DNA from: a virus
Strand: one strand, 5' to 3'
Virus record (IMG/VR): IMGVR_UViG_3300027739_000157
Span: 1 to 39,980 of that record
DNA length: 39,980 bases
In this document: positions 32,571 to 39,627 of the stretch, in pieces
How the letters are laid out: each line of letters begins with the position of its first letter
How positions within the stretch are numbered: the first letter of the stretch is position 1
The notes under the pieces: model-generated
What the model was told of the DNA's origin: nothing
The model's input: only the letters and a program-made list of their open reading frames with translations
Databases searched by the model: none
Position numbers and translations under genes: made by a program

Positions 32571-33135
32571 GCTCACCTCCCAGCAGTCCAAACGTAATCT
32601 CAACCCCCAGATCGCTTCCCCAGCACTCCCACCCCGGTCTTGCCCTCCGGGCGAACATCTCCAGACGCGGCACCGCTCCAGCCGTGAGCCTCTCGATGAC
32701 GTCGTATGTCGCACCAGGCTTCGCGCTGTGAGGGCCGCGGGGGGCGAAGACCACCGACCTCACGCCGTGGTCTGTGACGAGCTGGGCGCCACGTCCTCGG
32801 ACCCCGATGAGGCATACCTCGTGGTCGAGGCGGACGTAGTGACCCATGCCCATCCGCCCGTTCTCGCGCCCCCCGGCAGTCTTCGTCTTCACCCACACCA
32901 ACTCGCTCTTGAGGGTGAACCCCCAGGCCTGCATCACATCCAGCGCGGCCTGTTGCATCGCAGAGACCCGCCAGAGGAACAGGAGAGAGTCTGGCGCGAT
33001 CTGTGGCAACCGAATGGCGCAGATGTCTCGCGTCGTCATGGTGCGGTAGTGCTTTGACGCGCCACGACCATTGCCTGGCAGACGGTCCCCGAATCGCCAC
33101 GGGGGATCGGCAAGCACGACGCGAAATGGAGTCAT
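32554..33135 (-). CDS. MT-A70 family DNA adenine N6-methyltransferase
   Basis: A 193-residue protein starting MTPFRVVLADPPWRFGD with the catalytic DPPW (10-13), then MQAWGFTLKSELVWVKTK, LDHEVCLIGVRG and PRLEMFARRARPGWECWGSD, the diagnostic elements of the phage MT-A70 group. It transfers methyl from SAM to adenine N6. Overlaps the HNH gene by 17 bp and the other methyltransferase by 4 bp. Confidence 0.9.
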   Translation of the reverse strand: MTPFRVVLADPPWRFGDRLPGNGRGASKHYRTMTTRDICAIRLPQIAPDSLLFLWRVSAMQQAALDVMQAWGFTLKSELVWVKTKTAGGRENGRMGMGHYVRLDHEVCLIGVRGRGAQLVTDHGVRSVVFAPRGPHSAKPGATYDVIERLTAGAVPRLEMFARRARPGWECWGSDLGVEITFGLLGGEHADPG

Positions 33136-33929
33136 GACGCCAGCCTCGCCGATGCCACACGCACCGCCTCAGGGCTTGAGTCGATCCCGATGCCGATGCG
33201 GCCGAGACGCCGCGCGACGGCAATCGTCGTCCCACTGCCCATGTACGGATCCAGCACGAGATCGCCGGGGTCAGTGGTGGCGAGGATGAGTCGCTCGAGC
33301 AACGCCTCGGGCTTCTGCGTCGGGTACCCGGTACGTTCCCTCGCACATGGGGCGATGATGGGGAGGTCCCAGACGTCGCCGAGGGGGCACCCTGGAGACT
33401 GCTCCGGCAAGTACTGCACCGTCGTCCTCCTGTCGCCTTGCCAAGAGTGCTTCTGCCTCCGTCCCCCATGAGTCTTGATGGTGGAAGGCGCCAAGGGCTC
33501 GTAGAGTTGGTTCCATCGGGACGGAGCGGACGCGTCGCGGACCCACCGAAACAACGTGTCATGCACGCGCTGGAAGTTGCGGGTCTTCGCGGGCCAGCGG
33601 CGGTACCGCCAGATGATCTCGCTCGCAAAAGCAGTCCGGTCGAACACGTCGTCTCCGAGCAACCGCACGTGCGCGGATATGTGCCAGTCGACGTGGATGA
33701 CGCAGCACCCCCACGGGGCGAGCAGATCGCGTACGGCCATGATGCGGGGTGTCAGGTGGGATATGTACTCGGCATACGATGTCCACCGGTCGTCGAACGC
33801 CTCTACTCCCTCGCTCGTGACGTGCTTGCGCTGCGTCATGTATGGTGGGTCCAGGTAGGCGAGCGTGACACGCGTCCCGTCGGCCACGAGCTGGCGCATG
33901 ACGTCGAGGTTGTCCCCGTGATGGATCAT
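33132..33929 (-). CDS. DNA methyltransferase, DPPY type (beta-class N6-A/N4-C)
   Basis: A 265-residue protein with LDPPY (residues 26-30) near the N-terminus and the SAM-binding DPYMGSGTTIAVARRLG near the C-terminus. Motif order (IV before I) fits the beta class. The middle holds a presumed target recognition domain. No cognate restriction enzyme is clearly adjacent except possibly the HNH gene, so it is probably an orphan methylase that protects phage DNA. Confidence 0.92.
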   Translation of the reverse strand: MIHHGDNLDVMRQLVADGTRVTLAYLDPPYMTQRKHVTSEGVEAFDDRWTSYAEYISHLTPRIMAVRDLLAPWGCCVIHVDWHISAHVRLLGDDVFDRTAFASEIIWRYRRWPAKTRNFQRVHDTLFRWVRDASAPSRWNQLYEPLAPSTIKTHGGRRQKHSWQGDRRTTVQYLPEQSPGCPLGDVWDLPIIAPCARERTGYPTQKPEALLERLILATTDPGDLVLDPYMGSGTTIAVARRLGRIGIGIDSSPEAVRVASARLAS

Positions 33930-34004
33930 CTACAGCCGCATCCATGGGTTCAGGCCGAACTCGACGAAGACCACGGCCGCGATGAAGCAGAGCAGGCGGG
34001 TCAC
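33930..34004 (-). CDS. 24-residue single-span membrane peptide (micro-gene)
   Basis: A GTG-started frame exactly filling the gap between two genes: its GTG (34004) overlaps the upstream stop as GTGA and its TAG lies directly before the methyltransferase ATG. The peptide starts VTRLLCFIAAVVFVEFGLNP and ends WMRL, a single hydrophobic span with a positive start. The fit to the gene boundaries suggests it is real; function unknown. Confidence 0.6.
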   Translation of the reverse strand: MTRLLCFIAAVVFVEFGLNPWMRL

Positions 34005-34765
34005 GACGCACCCGTCAGCCAGTACTTCGTCCCCCGCTTCTCGCCTTCGCTCGCGACGGCGCCGGAGTCGATCAGCGCCTTGAGCGCCTTTCGAATCTGC
34101 GACGCATCGATCTCTTCGTCGCCGGCGTCCGCCAGCGCTCGGATGATGTCGCCCATCCCCATGGGCTCTGAGGTGAGCACGTCGAGCACTCGTTTCGTGG
34201 CTTCGTCACTGGCGCCCTTCTTGGACCGCTCGACAAGCACAGTCTTGATCGGCATCGAGGCGAACTTGCACGCCCCCGGCCAGTTCGCGCGCTGCATCGA
34301 CTTGGTCACGCCGTCGGGGGCTCGTAGGATGACTCCGACGTCCGTGACTTCGACCACGCGGCAGAGTTGCCCATCCATGAGCCAGATCTGGTCCACGTCG
34401 ACGTCGGGAACCGGAGTCGCGTCCAGCTTCTTGACGTCCTCGTTGAGCTTCATCTGGAGGTCTTCGGACGTCATCTCCCGCGTCTCGACCTCCTCGTCCG
34501 TGTCGGTCCGAACGATGGTCACCTTCTTGGCCTTCCAATCGCGCTTCGCCTTGCACGCGACCATGCGCGACTCGGCGCCGTCTCGCACGCACTCGAGTAG
34601 GCTGTCGCGTTCGACTTCGAGCTTGGCGATAGCCGTCTTGTAGCCGTCGACGACGGCCTTCTTCTTCTCCTTCTCCAGCGTGATTTCTCGGTGGATGCGG
34701 CTTGCCTTGATGGCCTTCTCCGCGATCTCGCTCTCCGTCAATGCGACCTTCAGATTCCGTAGCAT
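34001..34765 (-). CDS. coiled-coil protein with C-terminal winged helix
   Basis: A 254-residue protein. Residues ~10-70 are coiled coil, a charged middle follows, residues ~120-160 resemble a small SH3-like beta barrel (VDQIWLMDGQLCRVVEVTDV), and residues ~188-254 form a winged helix (EATKRVLDVLTSEPMGMGDI, IRKALKALIDSGAVASEGEK, RGTKYWLTG). The gene is next to another with a similar C-terminal wing. Probably a DNA-binding replication or regulatory factor. AAGGAGAG ribosome site in the tail of the 53-codon gene. Confidence 0.72.
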   Translation of the reverse strand: MLRNLKVALTESEIAEKAIKASRIHREITLEKEKKKAVVDGYKTAIAKLEVERDSLLECVRDGAESRMVACKAKRDWKAKKVTIVRTDTDEEVETREMTSEDLQMKLNEDVKKLDATPVPDVDVDQIWLMDGQLCRVVEVTDVGVILRAPDGVTKSMQRANWPGACKFASMPIKTVLVERSKKGASDEATKRVLDVLTSEPMGMGDIIRALADAGDEEIDASQIRKALKALIDSGAVASEGEKRGTKYWLTGAS

Positions 34766-34767
34766 CT

Positions 34768-34929
34768 TCAGCTCTCCTTCTTCACAGCGACGAACCGCGC
34801 GAGCAGCGCGCCGTCGCGAATCCGGTGCAGTTCAGTCCCCACCACGCACACGTGCCGATGCTTTCGGTCCAAAGCCTCGTCCAGGCTCGGATACATGCCG
34901 ACACGCCTCTTGCCGCGGGACGCGATCAC
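34768..34929 (-). CDS. 53-residue protein, unknown
   Basis: GTG 34929 overlaps the upstream stop (GTGA). The protein starts MIASRGKRRVGMYPSLDEAL and ends RFVAVKKES; it is basic with a HVCVVGTELH strand. It fills the gap between two genes and ends 2 bp before the next ATG, with that gene's ribosome site inside its last codons. No family recognised. Confidence 0.64.
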   Translation of the reverse strand: MIASRGKRRVGMYPSLDEALDRKHRHVCVVGTELHRIRDGALLARFVAVKKES

Positions 34930-35426
34930 GGGCTCACCACGTCGTAGTACCGACTCGCCGTTGTCCCCGATGCGCAGAGCTTCCCCGCGTCCAACAGGTC
35001 CTTCAGCGCGGTCGAGAGGGTGGACACCTGGCGGCTCGGGACCGACAGTAGGCGGAGTATCTCCACGGGGCGCAATGGCCGGCCCTGCTGCCGAATCAGC
35101 GCCGGGATCTGGTCGAAGAGCGCGAGGCGAAGCGCACCCTTCTCGTTCGGATTTCGGGCTTTTGGGGCCGCTGTTGGCGGCTTCTCCTTCTGCTTGCGAT
35201 CTGGTCCCTTGCTCGACTCCTTCTCAGAGAACACGATCTCGACCACGCCGGGGATGGTCGTCAGTTCGCCGTTGATCATGATCTGGCTGGATGTTGGGGC
35301 TCCGACTTCAACCGTCAGGTCGATAGCCGCCTGGACAGCTCGCAGCACACGCGCCCGGTCGTGTCCCTCGAGCGGAACGAGCAAGTCGAGGACTTGAGTC
35401 GTAGAAGCAAGGATGTTAGCGGACAT
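34926..35426 (-). CDS. winged-helix protein, unknown
   Basis: A 166-residue protein. N-terminal ~70 residues are helical then beta (VLDLLVPLEGHDRARVLRAV, MINGELTTIPGVVEIVF). After a basic linker, residues ~94-166 form a winged helix (ALFDQIPALIRQQGRPLRPV, STLSTALKDLLDAGKLCASG, ASRYYDV). It resembles the C-terminal half of its downstream neighbour. A DNA-binding regulatory or replication role is likely. Confidence 0.7.
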   Translation of the reverse strand: MSANILASTTQVLDLLVPLEGHDRARVLRAVQAAIDLTVEVGAPTSSQIMINGELTTIPGVVEIVFSEKESSKGPDRKQKEKPPTAAPKARNPNEKGALRLALFDQIPALIRQQGRPLRPVEILRLLSVPSRQVSTLSTALKDLLDAGKLCASGTTASRYYDVVSP

Positions 35427-36003
35427 TGCTCACCTCCCCCGAAGCCAGCTTCGCAGCTTCGTGGCGAATCTTCGCGCACGCGATCTCGACCTCGTGTACT
35501 TCCCGCATCAAGTCACGAGCCTCAGAAGCTGAGATGCACCCATCGACCATCGCAGCCCTCCACGCCGAGGAGACGTCACCAACCTCCGCGTGCAAGTCGT
35601 CGATCCGGTCTCGGAGGGTACGGCACGACTCGACCGGGTCGGGCCCATCGAGGTACGCTAAGGCCGACGTCAAAATGAGACGAGCTGCATCTCGCCCCCT
35701 CGCGCTCGACGAGCCCATGACGAGTAGGCGTCCGATGGGCATGGTCCGAGGCATGTCGGCGCCCATCCACCTGTCCACCATCGACCTGGACACGCCTGCG
35801 GCGTCGGCGGCGGATTGCCTCGTAAGGCCGGCGGTCGCAAGGGCGGTGGCCACGATCTGTGCCGCCTTCGCTTTGCACTGCTCGACTGTCCAGGCAGCGG
35901 GCTTTCGCACTCTGCGGACTGTCGGGCCCTCTCGGCACGCGTCATCTTCAGAGGCATGCCCGTTGACATCCATCCCAATGAAAGCTACGTTTCGCATCGA
36001 CAT
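35416..36003 (-). CDS. HTH DNA-binding protein (early regulator)
   Basis: A 195-residue protein. The helix-turn-helix is about residues 57-80 (LTRQSAADAAGVSRSMVDRW); flanks are helical and charged. It might act like CII-type phage regulators. AGGAGG lies 6 bp before the ATG at 36003 (an adjoining GTG 36006 is possible). It is the third gene on the minus strand downstream of the Cro-like gene. Confidence 0.75.
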   Translation of the reverse strand: MSMRNVAFIGMDVNGHASEDDACREGPTVRRVRKPAAWTVEQCKAKAAQIVATALATAGLTRQSAADAAGVSRSMVDRWMGADMPRTMPIGRLLVMGSSSARGRDAARLILTSALAYLDGPDPVESCRTLRDRIDDLHAEVGDVSSAWRAAMVDGCISASEARDLMREVHEVEIACAKIRHEAAKLASGEVSNVR

Positions 36004-36065
36004 CACAACCCTCCTGCGCCCGGCTCCACCCGGGCGTTTGGTTTTTGTAGGCCGTCAGCCCACGG

Positions 36066-36136
36066 AGCCGCCGCCCGGAGTCGAACCGGGACCTCCCGGG
36101 TACAAACCGGGGGCACGACCATCGTGCTGCAGCGGC
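36066..36136 (-). tRNA. tRNA-Thr, anticodon UGU
   Basis: A 71-base cloverleaf on the minus strand. Acceptor GCCGCTG/CGGCGGC, D arm GCAC-GATGGTC-GTGC, anticodon arm CCCGG-TTTGTAC-CCGGG with anticodon TGT at 36104-36102, variable loop AGGT, and T arm CCCGG-TTCGACT-CCGGG. U33, A37 and GG in the D loop are present. Base 8 is C instead of U and base 14 is G instead of A, a C8/G14 change that may be compensatory. No CCA is encoded. It would read ACA, likely rare in this G+C-rich genome. It could also be a phage attachment target, but nothing supports that. Confidence 0.85.
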
Positions 36137-36144
36137 GAGTGCAT

Positions 36145-36321
36145 CTACAGCACCTCCACACCAGGAATCGCCCACCCATTGCCGCCGTCGAGCATGACGA
36201 GACGCACGGCGGAGTCTTCCCGGAGTTCGCGGACGAACGCCCGGTAGTCGCCGAGTCGGCCCTGCTCTCGGGCGTACTCCGGCAGCGAGAGACGGCGCAT
36301 GTGGAAACGGGGAGGCGTCAC
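36145..36321 (-). CDS. small protein in the immunity region, unknown
   Basis: A 58-residue protein from GTG 36321, overlapping the Cro-like stop (GTGA), with AAGGA upstream. It runs MTPPRFHMRRLSLPEYAREQ ... LVMLDGGNGWAIPGVEVL and is mostly helical with a hydrophobic end. An ATG at 36300 is an alternative. No family known; the position suggests regulation or an accessory to the Cro-like protein. Confidence 0.6.
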   Translation of the reverse strand: MTPPRFHMRRLSLPEYAREQGRLGDYRAFVRELREDSAVRLVMLDGGNGWAIPGVEVL

Positions 36322-36578
36322 GCTGCTTCCTTCGGGTCGACGGTTGCGGCGCGACGTTGCTGCAAGCGTCTCCGCTGTTCGTCGGCGATGGCCTCCCATG
36401 CCTCACACGGCACGCCTGTCACTCTTTCGAGTTTCACGGCCTGCCCAACGTGCGGACACTTCTTGCCGCTCTCCCAGTCGCTCCACGTCACCTGGCTGAC
36501 CCCGACCAGGTCCCCCGCAGCGGTCTGCGAGAGCCCTTGGGTGAGGCGCCACCCTGCCAACATCTCTGGTCCGTTCAT
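36318..36578 (-). CDS. Cro/XRE-family HTH regulator
   Basis: An 86-residue protein. RLTQGLSQTAAGDLVGVSQV followed by TWSDWESGKKCPHVGQAVKL is a typical XRE HTH (about residues 10-60), with a basic C-terminus. It is first in the leftward transcript and divergent from the XRE gene at 36661, with operator-like palindromes between. It likely plays the role of Cro, favouring lytic growth. Confidence 0.82.
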   Translation of the reverse strand: MNGPEMLAGWRLTQGLSQTAAGDLVGVSQVTWSDWESGKKCPHVGQAVKLERVTGVPCEAWEAIADEQRRRLQQRRAATVDPKEAA

Positions 36579-36584
36579 CTCACT

Positions 36585-36616
36585 ATTGCGATAGCAATCG
36601 TTCGACCACCTGTCAA
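36585..36616 (-). promoter_or_regulatory. leftward early promoter candidate with operator O1
   Basis: On the minus strand TTGACA (36616-36611) is followed 17 bp later by TATCGC (36593-36588) as a weak -10. The inverted repeat ATTGC-GATA-GCAAT (36585-36598) covers the -10. A repressor bound there would block the leftward operon that starts with the Cro-like gene. Confidence 0.6.
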
Positions 36617-36621
36617 GTGGC

Positions 36622-36636
36622 TTGCGTCTATCGCAA
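36622..36636. promoter_or_regulatory. operator-like palindrome O2
   Basis: TTGCG-TCTAT-CGCAA, a perfect 5-bp inverted repeat around 5 bp, lies between the divergent HTH genes. It shares CTATCGCAA with the reverse strand of O1 and CTATCGC with O3 at 38440-38455. This is the hallmark of a common regulator site. Confidence 0.72.
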
Positions 36637-36660
36637 AGGTGATTCCGCCGAGGTGGTACG

Positions 36661-37194
36661 ATGCACGACGAAATGACAGCGAAGACCAAGGCCCTCGAGA
36701 AGTCTCAGAACGAGACGGTGCGCGCGATCGCTCGCAGGATCGTCAAGGAGCAGTTCGACAAGAACGAGTCGGCCGCGGCGCGCGCGCTCGGGATTTCGCA
36801 GTCGATGCTCCACGAGTTCATCGCCGACCCGCCGAAGCGGGGCGCCGGGGTTCGCGTGCTCAACGGACTGGCCAAGTACCTCGGATGGACCATCGATGAG
36901 GTGCTGCGCGGGGAACGAACGCTGACGGTCCCCTCACATCTCGACGACGACGCGGAGACCGCCGAGACCATCGCGTTCGCAACGAAGTGGCTGGGCGTGC
37001 AGCAGGAAGCTGTTGATCGAGCGATGACACTGTGCAAGGGCGGGACACGGATGCCGGCTAAACAGCTCCTCGAGCAGCTCGTGGCCGCTCAGAACGCGCT
37101 GCAGTTCGAGGTGTCGGTCGGGGAGGTCGAGGCGAAGCGTCTTCGCGGGGAGGTGGACGTTGGCGACGAGCTCGACCCGCCGTTGGATCGGTGA
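36661..37194 (+). CDS. XRE-type HTH repressor candidate
   Basis: A 177-residue protein. HTH at about residues 37-58 (NESAAARALGISQSMLHEFI), followed by LAKYLGWTIDEVLRGERTLT and a C-terminal helical domain. No autocleavage (LexA-like S24) motif is obvious, so inactivation is more likely through the ImmA-like protease to its right or another route. Divergent from the Cro-like gene; GAGGTG ribosome site. This is the best phage repressor candidate. Confidence 0.76.
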   Translation: MHDEMTAKTKALEKSQNETVRAIARRIVKEQFDKNESAAARALGISQSMLHEFIADPPKRGAGVRVLNGLAKYLGWTIDEVLRGERTLTVPSHLDDDAETAETIAFATKWLGVQQEAVDRAMTLCKGGTRMPAKQLLEQLVAAQNALQFEVSVGEVEAKRLRGEVDVGDELDPPLDR

Positions 37195-37197
37195 TGG

Positions 37198-37638
37198 CTA
37201 CCGATTGACCAGTGAGCAGTCGGACATCACGACCCGAAAGATCGACATGCCTTCGCACCTGCAATCGACGGTGACGACGTTTCCCCTCGACAGCGCAGCC
37301 ACCTGGGACGTCCATCGGTCGCTGAACATGCACCGCAGCTTCAGAACCTCGTTCGGCTTGCCGGTGCCGACGACGACCATGATCTCATCGGACATGTCCT
37401 TGGCGACCTCGGAAACCTTGCCCGTCACCTCCATGCGCTTGCCGCGATACCACCCGTCCGCCCTCACCTCGTTGCTCTCGTAGTCGGACAGGATCTCGGA
37501 GGCTTCCACCTTCATCTTGCGAGCCTGGACGGCCGACGTTGGTGGCGGAGTAGCCGGCTTCTGCTCCTTCGGGTCGGCTGGCGCGTCCTTGCAGCACCCA
37601 GCCGCGACGATGGCGACCGCGAGCAAGGCCTTGCGCAT
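37198..37638 (-). CDS. lipoprotein with tRNA_anti-like (OB) domain
   Basis: A 146-residue protein: N-terminal signal with lipobox AIVAAGC, then a Pro-rich linker, then an OB-like fold with EILSDYESNEVRADGWYRGK, RMEVTGKVSEVAKDMSDEIM, LRCMFSDRWTSQVAALSRGN and VVTVDCRCEGMSI. This matches the tRNA_anti-like family of bacterial envelope proteins. It overlaps the ImmA-like gene (TGATG), convergent with the repressor gene. A moron-type lysogenic gene, possibly for exclusion of other phages at the envelope. An in-frame GTG at 37641 is an alternative start. Confidence 0.82.
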   Translation of the reverse strand: MRKALLAVAIVAAGCCKDAPADPKEQKPATPPPTSAVQARKMKVEASEILSDYESNEVRADGWYRGKRMEVTGKVSEVAKDMSDEIMVVVGTGKPNEVLKLRCMFSDRWTSQVAALSRGNVVTVDCRCEGMSIFRVVMSDCSLVNR

Positions 37639-38288
37639 CACCCAACCTCGTCCTTCAACACCAGGGCGACGCGCCGAGGGTCGTCTGTCAGCGTCGCCTT
37701 CTTGATCCCGGGCCCGACCCGCTCGAGCTCGTCATCCGATGCCCGCGCGAGCCACCGAAGGTCCTCCTCGGTCGGAAGGACAATCTCTCCGATCGAGCGT
37801 GCTCGCACCGCCCCTGGAGCCACCACGATGGACGCCGCTACCTCACCAACCTCCCCCAGGCGTAGCGCCACCGCCGTCTGGGTGACGAGGAAGGTGTCGG
37901 CCAAGGCCTCGAGGTCGTCTCCAAGTTCGGCCCGCAGGCAGTGAAGGGCTCGCCACGGCATCAGCAGAGCCGCCGCAAACCGGTCGGCTTCTGCCTCGAT
38001 CCGATCATTCCTGCGAAGGTCGTGCCCAAGAACGGCATGCCCGAGCTCGTGCGCGGCGGCAAACCGGCCTGCCGCGATCGGAAGCCCGTGGGCGACGCGG
38101 ATGACCGCGCGCCCGCCGTCGCTCCCCAGCTCCGCCATCCCACGAAGCTCCCTCCTCGACACGAACCGAAGCGCGCCGCGTCCGAGTACAGCTTCGACCG
38201 CGGGGCGGACAGGGACCCGCACGAAGTCATCAAGGCCTGCCGTTCGCAGCACATGCTCGGCTTCGCCCTCGATTCGCTGCCACGTCAT
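37638..38288 (-). CDS. ImmA/IrrE-family metallopeptidase
   Basis: A 216-residue protein: an N-terminal helix (QRIEGEAEHVLRTAGLDDFV), then RVAHGLPIAAGRFAAAHELG, HELGHAVLGH (zinc motif) and EAEADRFAAALLMP, which are the full ImmA/IrrE active-site set. The C-terminal domain is acidic and helical. ImmA proteases cleave XRE repressors in mobile elements to trigger induction. ATG 38288 gives the usual family start; a GTG at 38324 (with AGGA) is possible. Confidence 0.88.
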   Translation of the reverse strand: MTWQRIEGEAEHVLRTAGLDDFVRVPVRPAVEAVLGRGALRFVSRRELRGMAELGSDGGRAVIRVAHGLPIAAGRFAAAHELGHAVLGHDLRRNDRIEAEADRFAAALLMPWRALHCLRAELGDDLEALADTFLVTQTAVALRLGEVGEVAASIVVAPGAVRARSIGEIVLPTEEDLRWLARASDDELERVGPGIKKATLTDDPRRVALVLKDEVG

Positions 38289-38406
38289 GGACGGATGATC
38301 GCTCCATGGAGCCGCTCGGTCCACTTTTCCTGATTCGCTTCAAACGAAACGGAACGGAGTCAAGCCGCGCGCACCGAATGATCTGGTAGCACACTGTGCG
38401 CAAAGA

Positions 38407-38425
38407 ATTATCACAAAAACGATAA
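38407..38425 (-). promoter_or_regulatory. candidate minus-strand extended -10 promoter with inverted repeat
   Basis: On the minus strand TGTGATAAT is an extended -10 (GATAAT at 38412-38407) without a clear -35. It coincides with the inverted repeat TTATC-N8-GATAA (38408-38425). It would drive the ImmA-like and lipoprotein genes; the repeat may be its operator. Confidence 0.48.
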
Positions 38426-38433
38426 CCATCCTC

Positions 38434-38461
38434 TTGACTCGATACGCGCTATCGCTATAGT
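38434..38461 (+). promoter_or_regulatory. rightward early promoter with operator O3 in the spacer
   Basis: TTGACT (-35, 38434-38439), a 16-bp spacer and TATAGT (-10, 38456-38461) give a strong sigma70-like promoter. The spacer is itself the inverted repeat CGATA-CGCGC-TATCG (38440-38454) and carries CTATCGC as O1 and O2 do. The first gene follows with AGGAGG at 38469-38474. Confidence 0.82.
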
Positions 38462-38481
38462 GTGCGTCAGGAGGAACGAAC

Positions 38482-38697
38482 ATGGTGACCCGCGAGATCG
38501 AAGCTTCTGACCTGGACTTCAACATCGACGCGATGACTCGGCCCCAGAAGGCCCCTGGCCGCATGGCCCGAGCGGGCGGCTTCCGCGTCATGCGCCCGAC
38601 CAACCGCGGCCCGGTCTGCGTCGCCAAGGTGCCCTCCCGTGACCTGGCTGTTCGGGTCGCGCTCCGCAACGACTGGATCGAGGAGGTGGCAGCGTGA
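38482..38697 (+). CDS. small early-operon protein, unknown
   Basis: A 71-residue protein from ATG 38482 with AGGAGG upstream. Basic with RMARAGGFRVMRPTNRGPVC and SRDLAVRVALRNDWIEEVAA. First gene of the rightward operon, so probably an early antitermination, host takeover or regulatory factor. No family recognised. Confidence 0.72.
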   Translation: MVTREIEASDLDFNIDAMTRPQKAPGRMARAGGFRVMRPTNRGPVCVAKVPSRDLAVRVALRNDWIEEVAA

Positions 38698-38891
38698 AGG
38701 TCCAAATCACCCACACGGTCGTCCTCACCGTCGAGGAGCACACGCCCGAGCATGCGCACGTCGAGCGCGCCCTCTCCACCGTCTACTCGGAGGACGTGAC
38801 CCGTCACCGTCACGGTGGCGACGTGACCTACCGGATCGCAGCGTCCGACATGGATGAGGTGGCCGAGATTCGCCAGGCGGTGGGGGCATGA
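38694..38891 (+). CDS. small early-operon protein, unknown
   Basis: A 65-residue protein starting GTG 38694 (GTGA overlap). Runs MKVQITHTVVLTVEEHTPEH ... RIAASDMDEVAEIRQAVGA. His-rich middle (RHRHGG). No family recognised. Confidence 0.68.
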   Translation: MKVQITHTVVLTVEEHTPEHAHVERALSTVYSEDVTRHRHGGDVTYRIAASDMDEVAEIRQAVGA

Positions 38892-39388
38892 AACGCCTCC
38901 CCTGCTCCCTCTGCGGTGGCGGCGGAACGGACACGCCTTGCCCAGAGTGCGGGGAGACGCTCCCGCCGAACCCGCTCACGCGGGCTCTGGATGCCGCTCA
39001 GGAGACGTTGGAGCCCGTCCTGTACCATCCGGGCGTCGCCATCTCCAACGGCCGCGCCAAGGTCTACGTGGGAGGCTCCGTCATCGCTTCCGTGCCTGTC
39101 CTCGGAGGGGACAAGATCGCCGCGGTTCGGCAGGTGACTCGGCGGGCCCTCGAGCAGTCGCGGGTCCGCTGCGCCTGCGGGCTGTCCCACCGGTGGGGCG
39201 ACCTGCCGAGCATCGGTGAGCAGAGGATGGAGTGGGGCGAGCGGTTGGAGCTCAGGAATTGCACCTGTGGGTCCACGCTCTCCGTGACCGTCGACCCGGG
39301 ACAGTGGGACGCCCACGAGCTGGCCGACATCCAGCGAGACCCTGATGGGTGCGTGGCTGCTCTGGGGATCGGGAGGAGGGTGGCATGA
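38888..39388 (+). CDS. zinc-ribbon protein, unknown
   Basis: A 166-residue protein with CSLCGGGGTDTPCPECGE at the N-terminus, a classic CxxC...CxxC zinc ribbon, then a beta/alpha middle, and further CACG and CTCG pairs in the second half (second zinc site). ATGA overlap with the previous gene. Early-operon position suggests host or phage nucleic acid binding. Confidence 0.72.
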   Translation: MKRLPCSLCGGGGTDTPCPECGETLPPNPLTRALDAAQETLEPVLYHPGVAISNGRAKVYVGGSVIASVPVLGGDKIAAVRQVTRRALEQSRVRCACGLSHRWGDLPSIGEQRMEWGERLELRNCTCGSTLSVTVDPGQWDAHELADIQRDPDGCVAALGIGRRVA

Positions 39389-39627
39389 GTCAGGCCGGGA
39401 TCGACGCGGCCCGCATCCTGCGGGAGCTTTCGCCGGAGGTCGCCGCGGTAGTGGCGGCGGAACTCCGAAACGCGGTGACGCCGGCGTCTTGCACCGTGCA
39501 GGAGATGCACGACTACGGGTCTGGCGCCGTGCGGGTGCAGGACCACGTGGACCGCGTGACTGCCATCGCGGACACGGTGTCGTACGTCCTGGCCCTGGCC
39601 TCCGCGCTTCAGGGGGCAGGACAATGA
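39385..39627 (+). CDS. small helical early-operon protein, unknown
   Basis: An 80-residue protein from ATG 39385 (ATGA overlap). Helices: AARILRELSPEVAAVVAAEL and VDRVTAIADTVSYVLALASA. No family recognised; ends with a 4-bp overlap with the next gene. Confidence 0.66.
   Translation: MSQAGIDAARILRELSPEVAAVVAAELRNAVTPASCTVQEMHDYGSGAVRVQDHVDRVTAIADTVSYVLALASALQGAGQ

Noticed and set aside
38340-38813. 157-codon minus-strand frame overlapping the rightward operon
   Set aside because: It runs antisense to the first two plus-strand genes and the promoter, without a good start or family.
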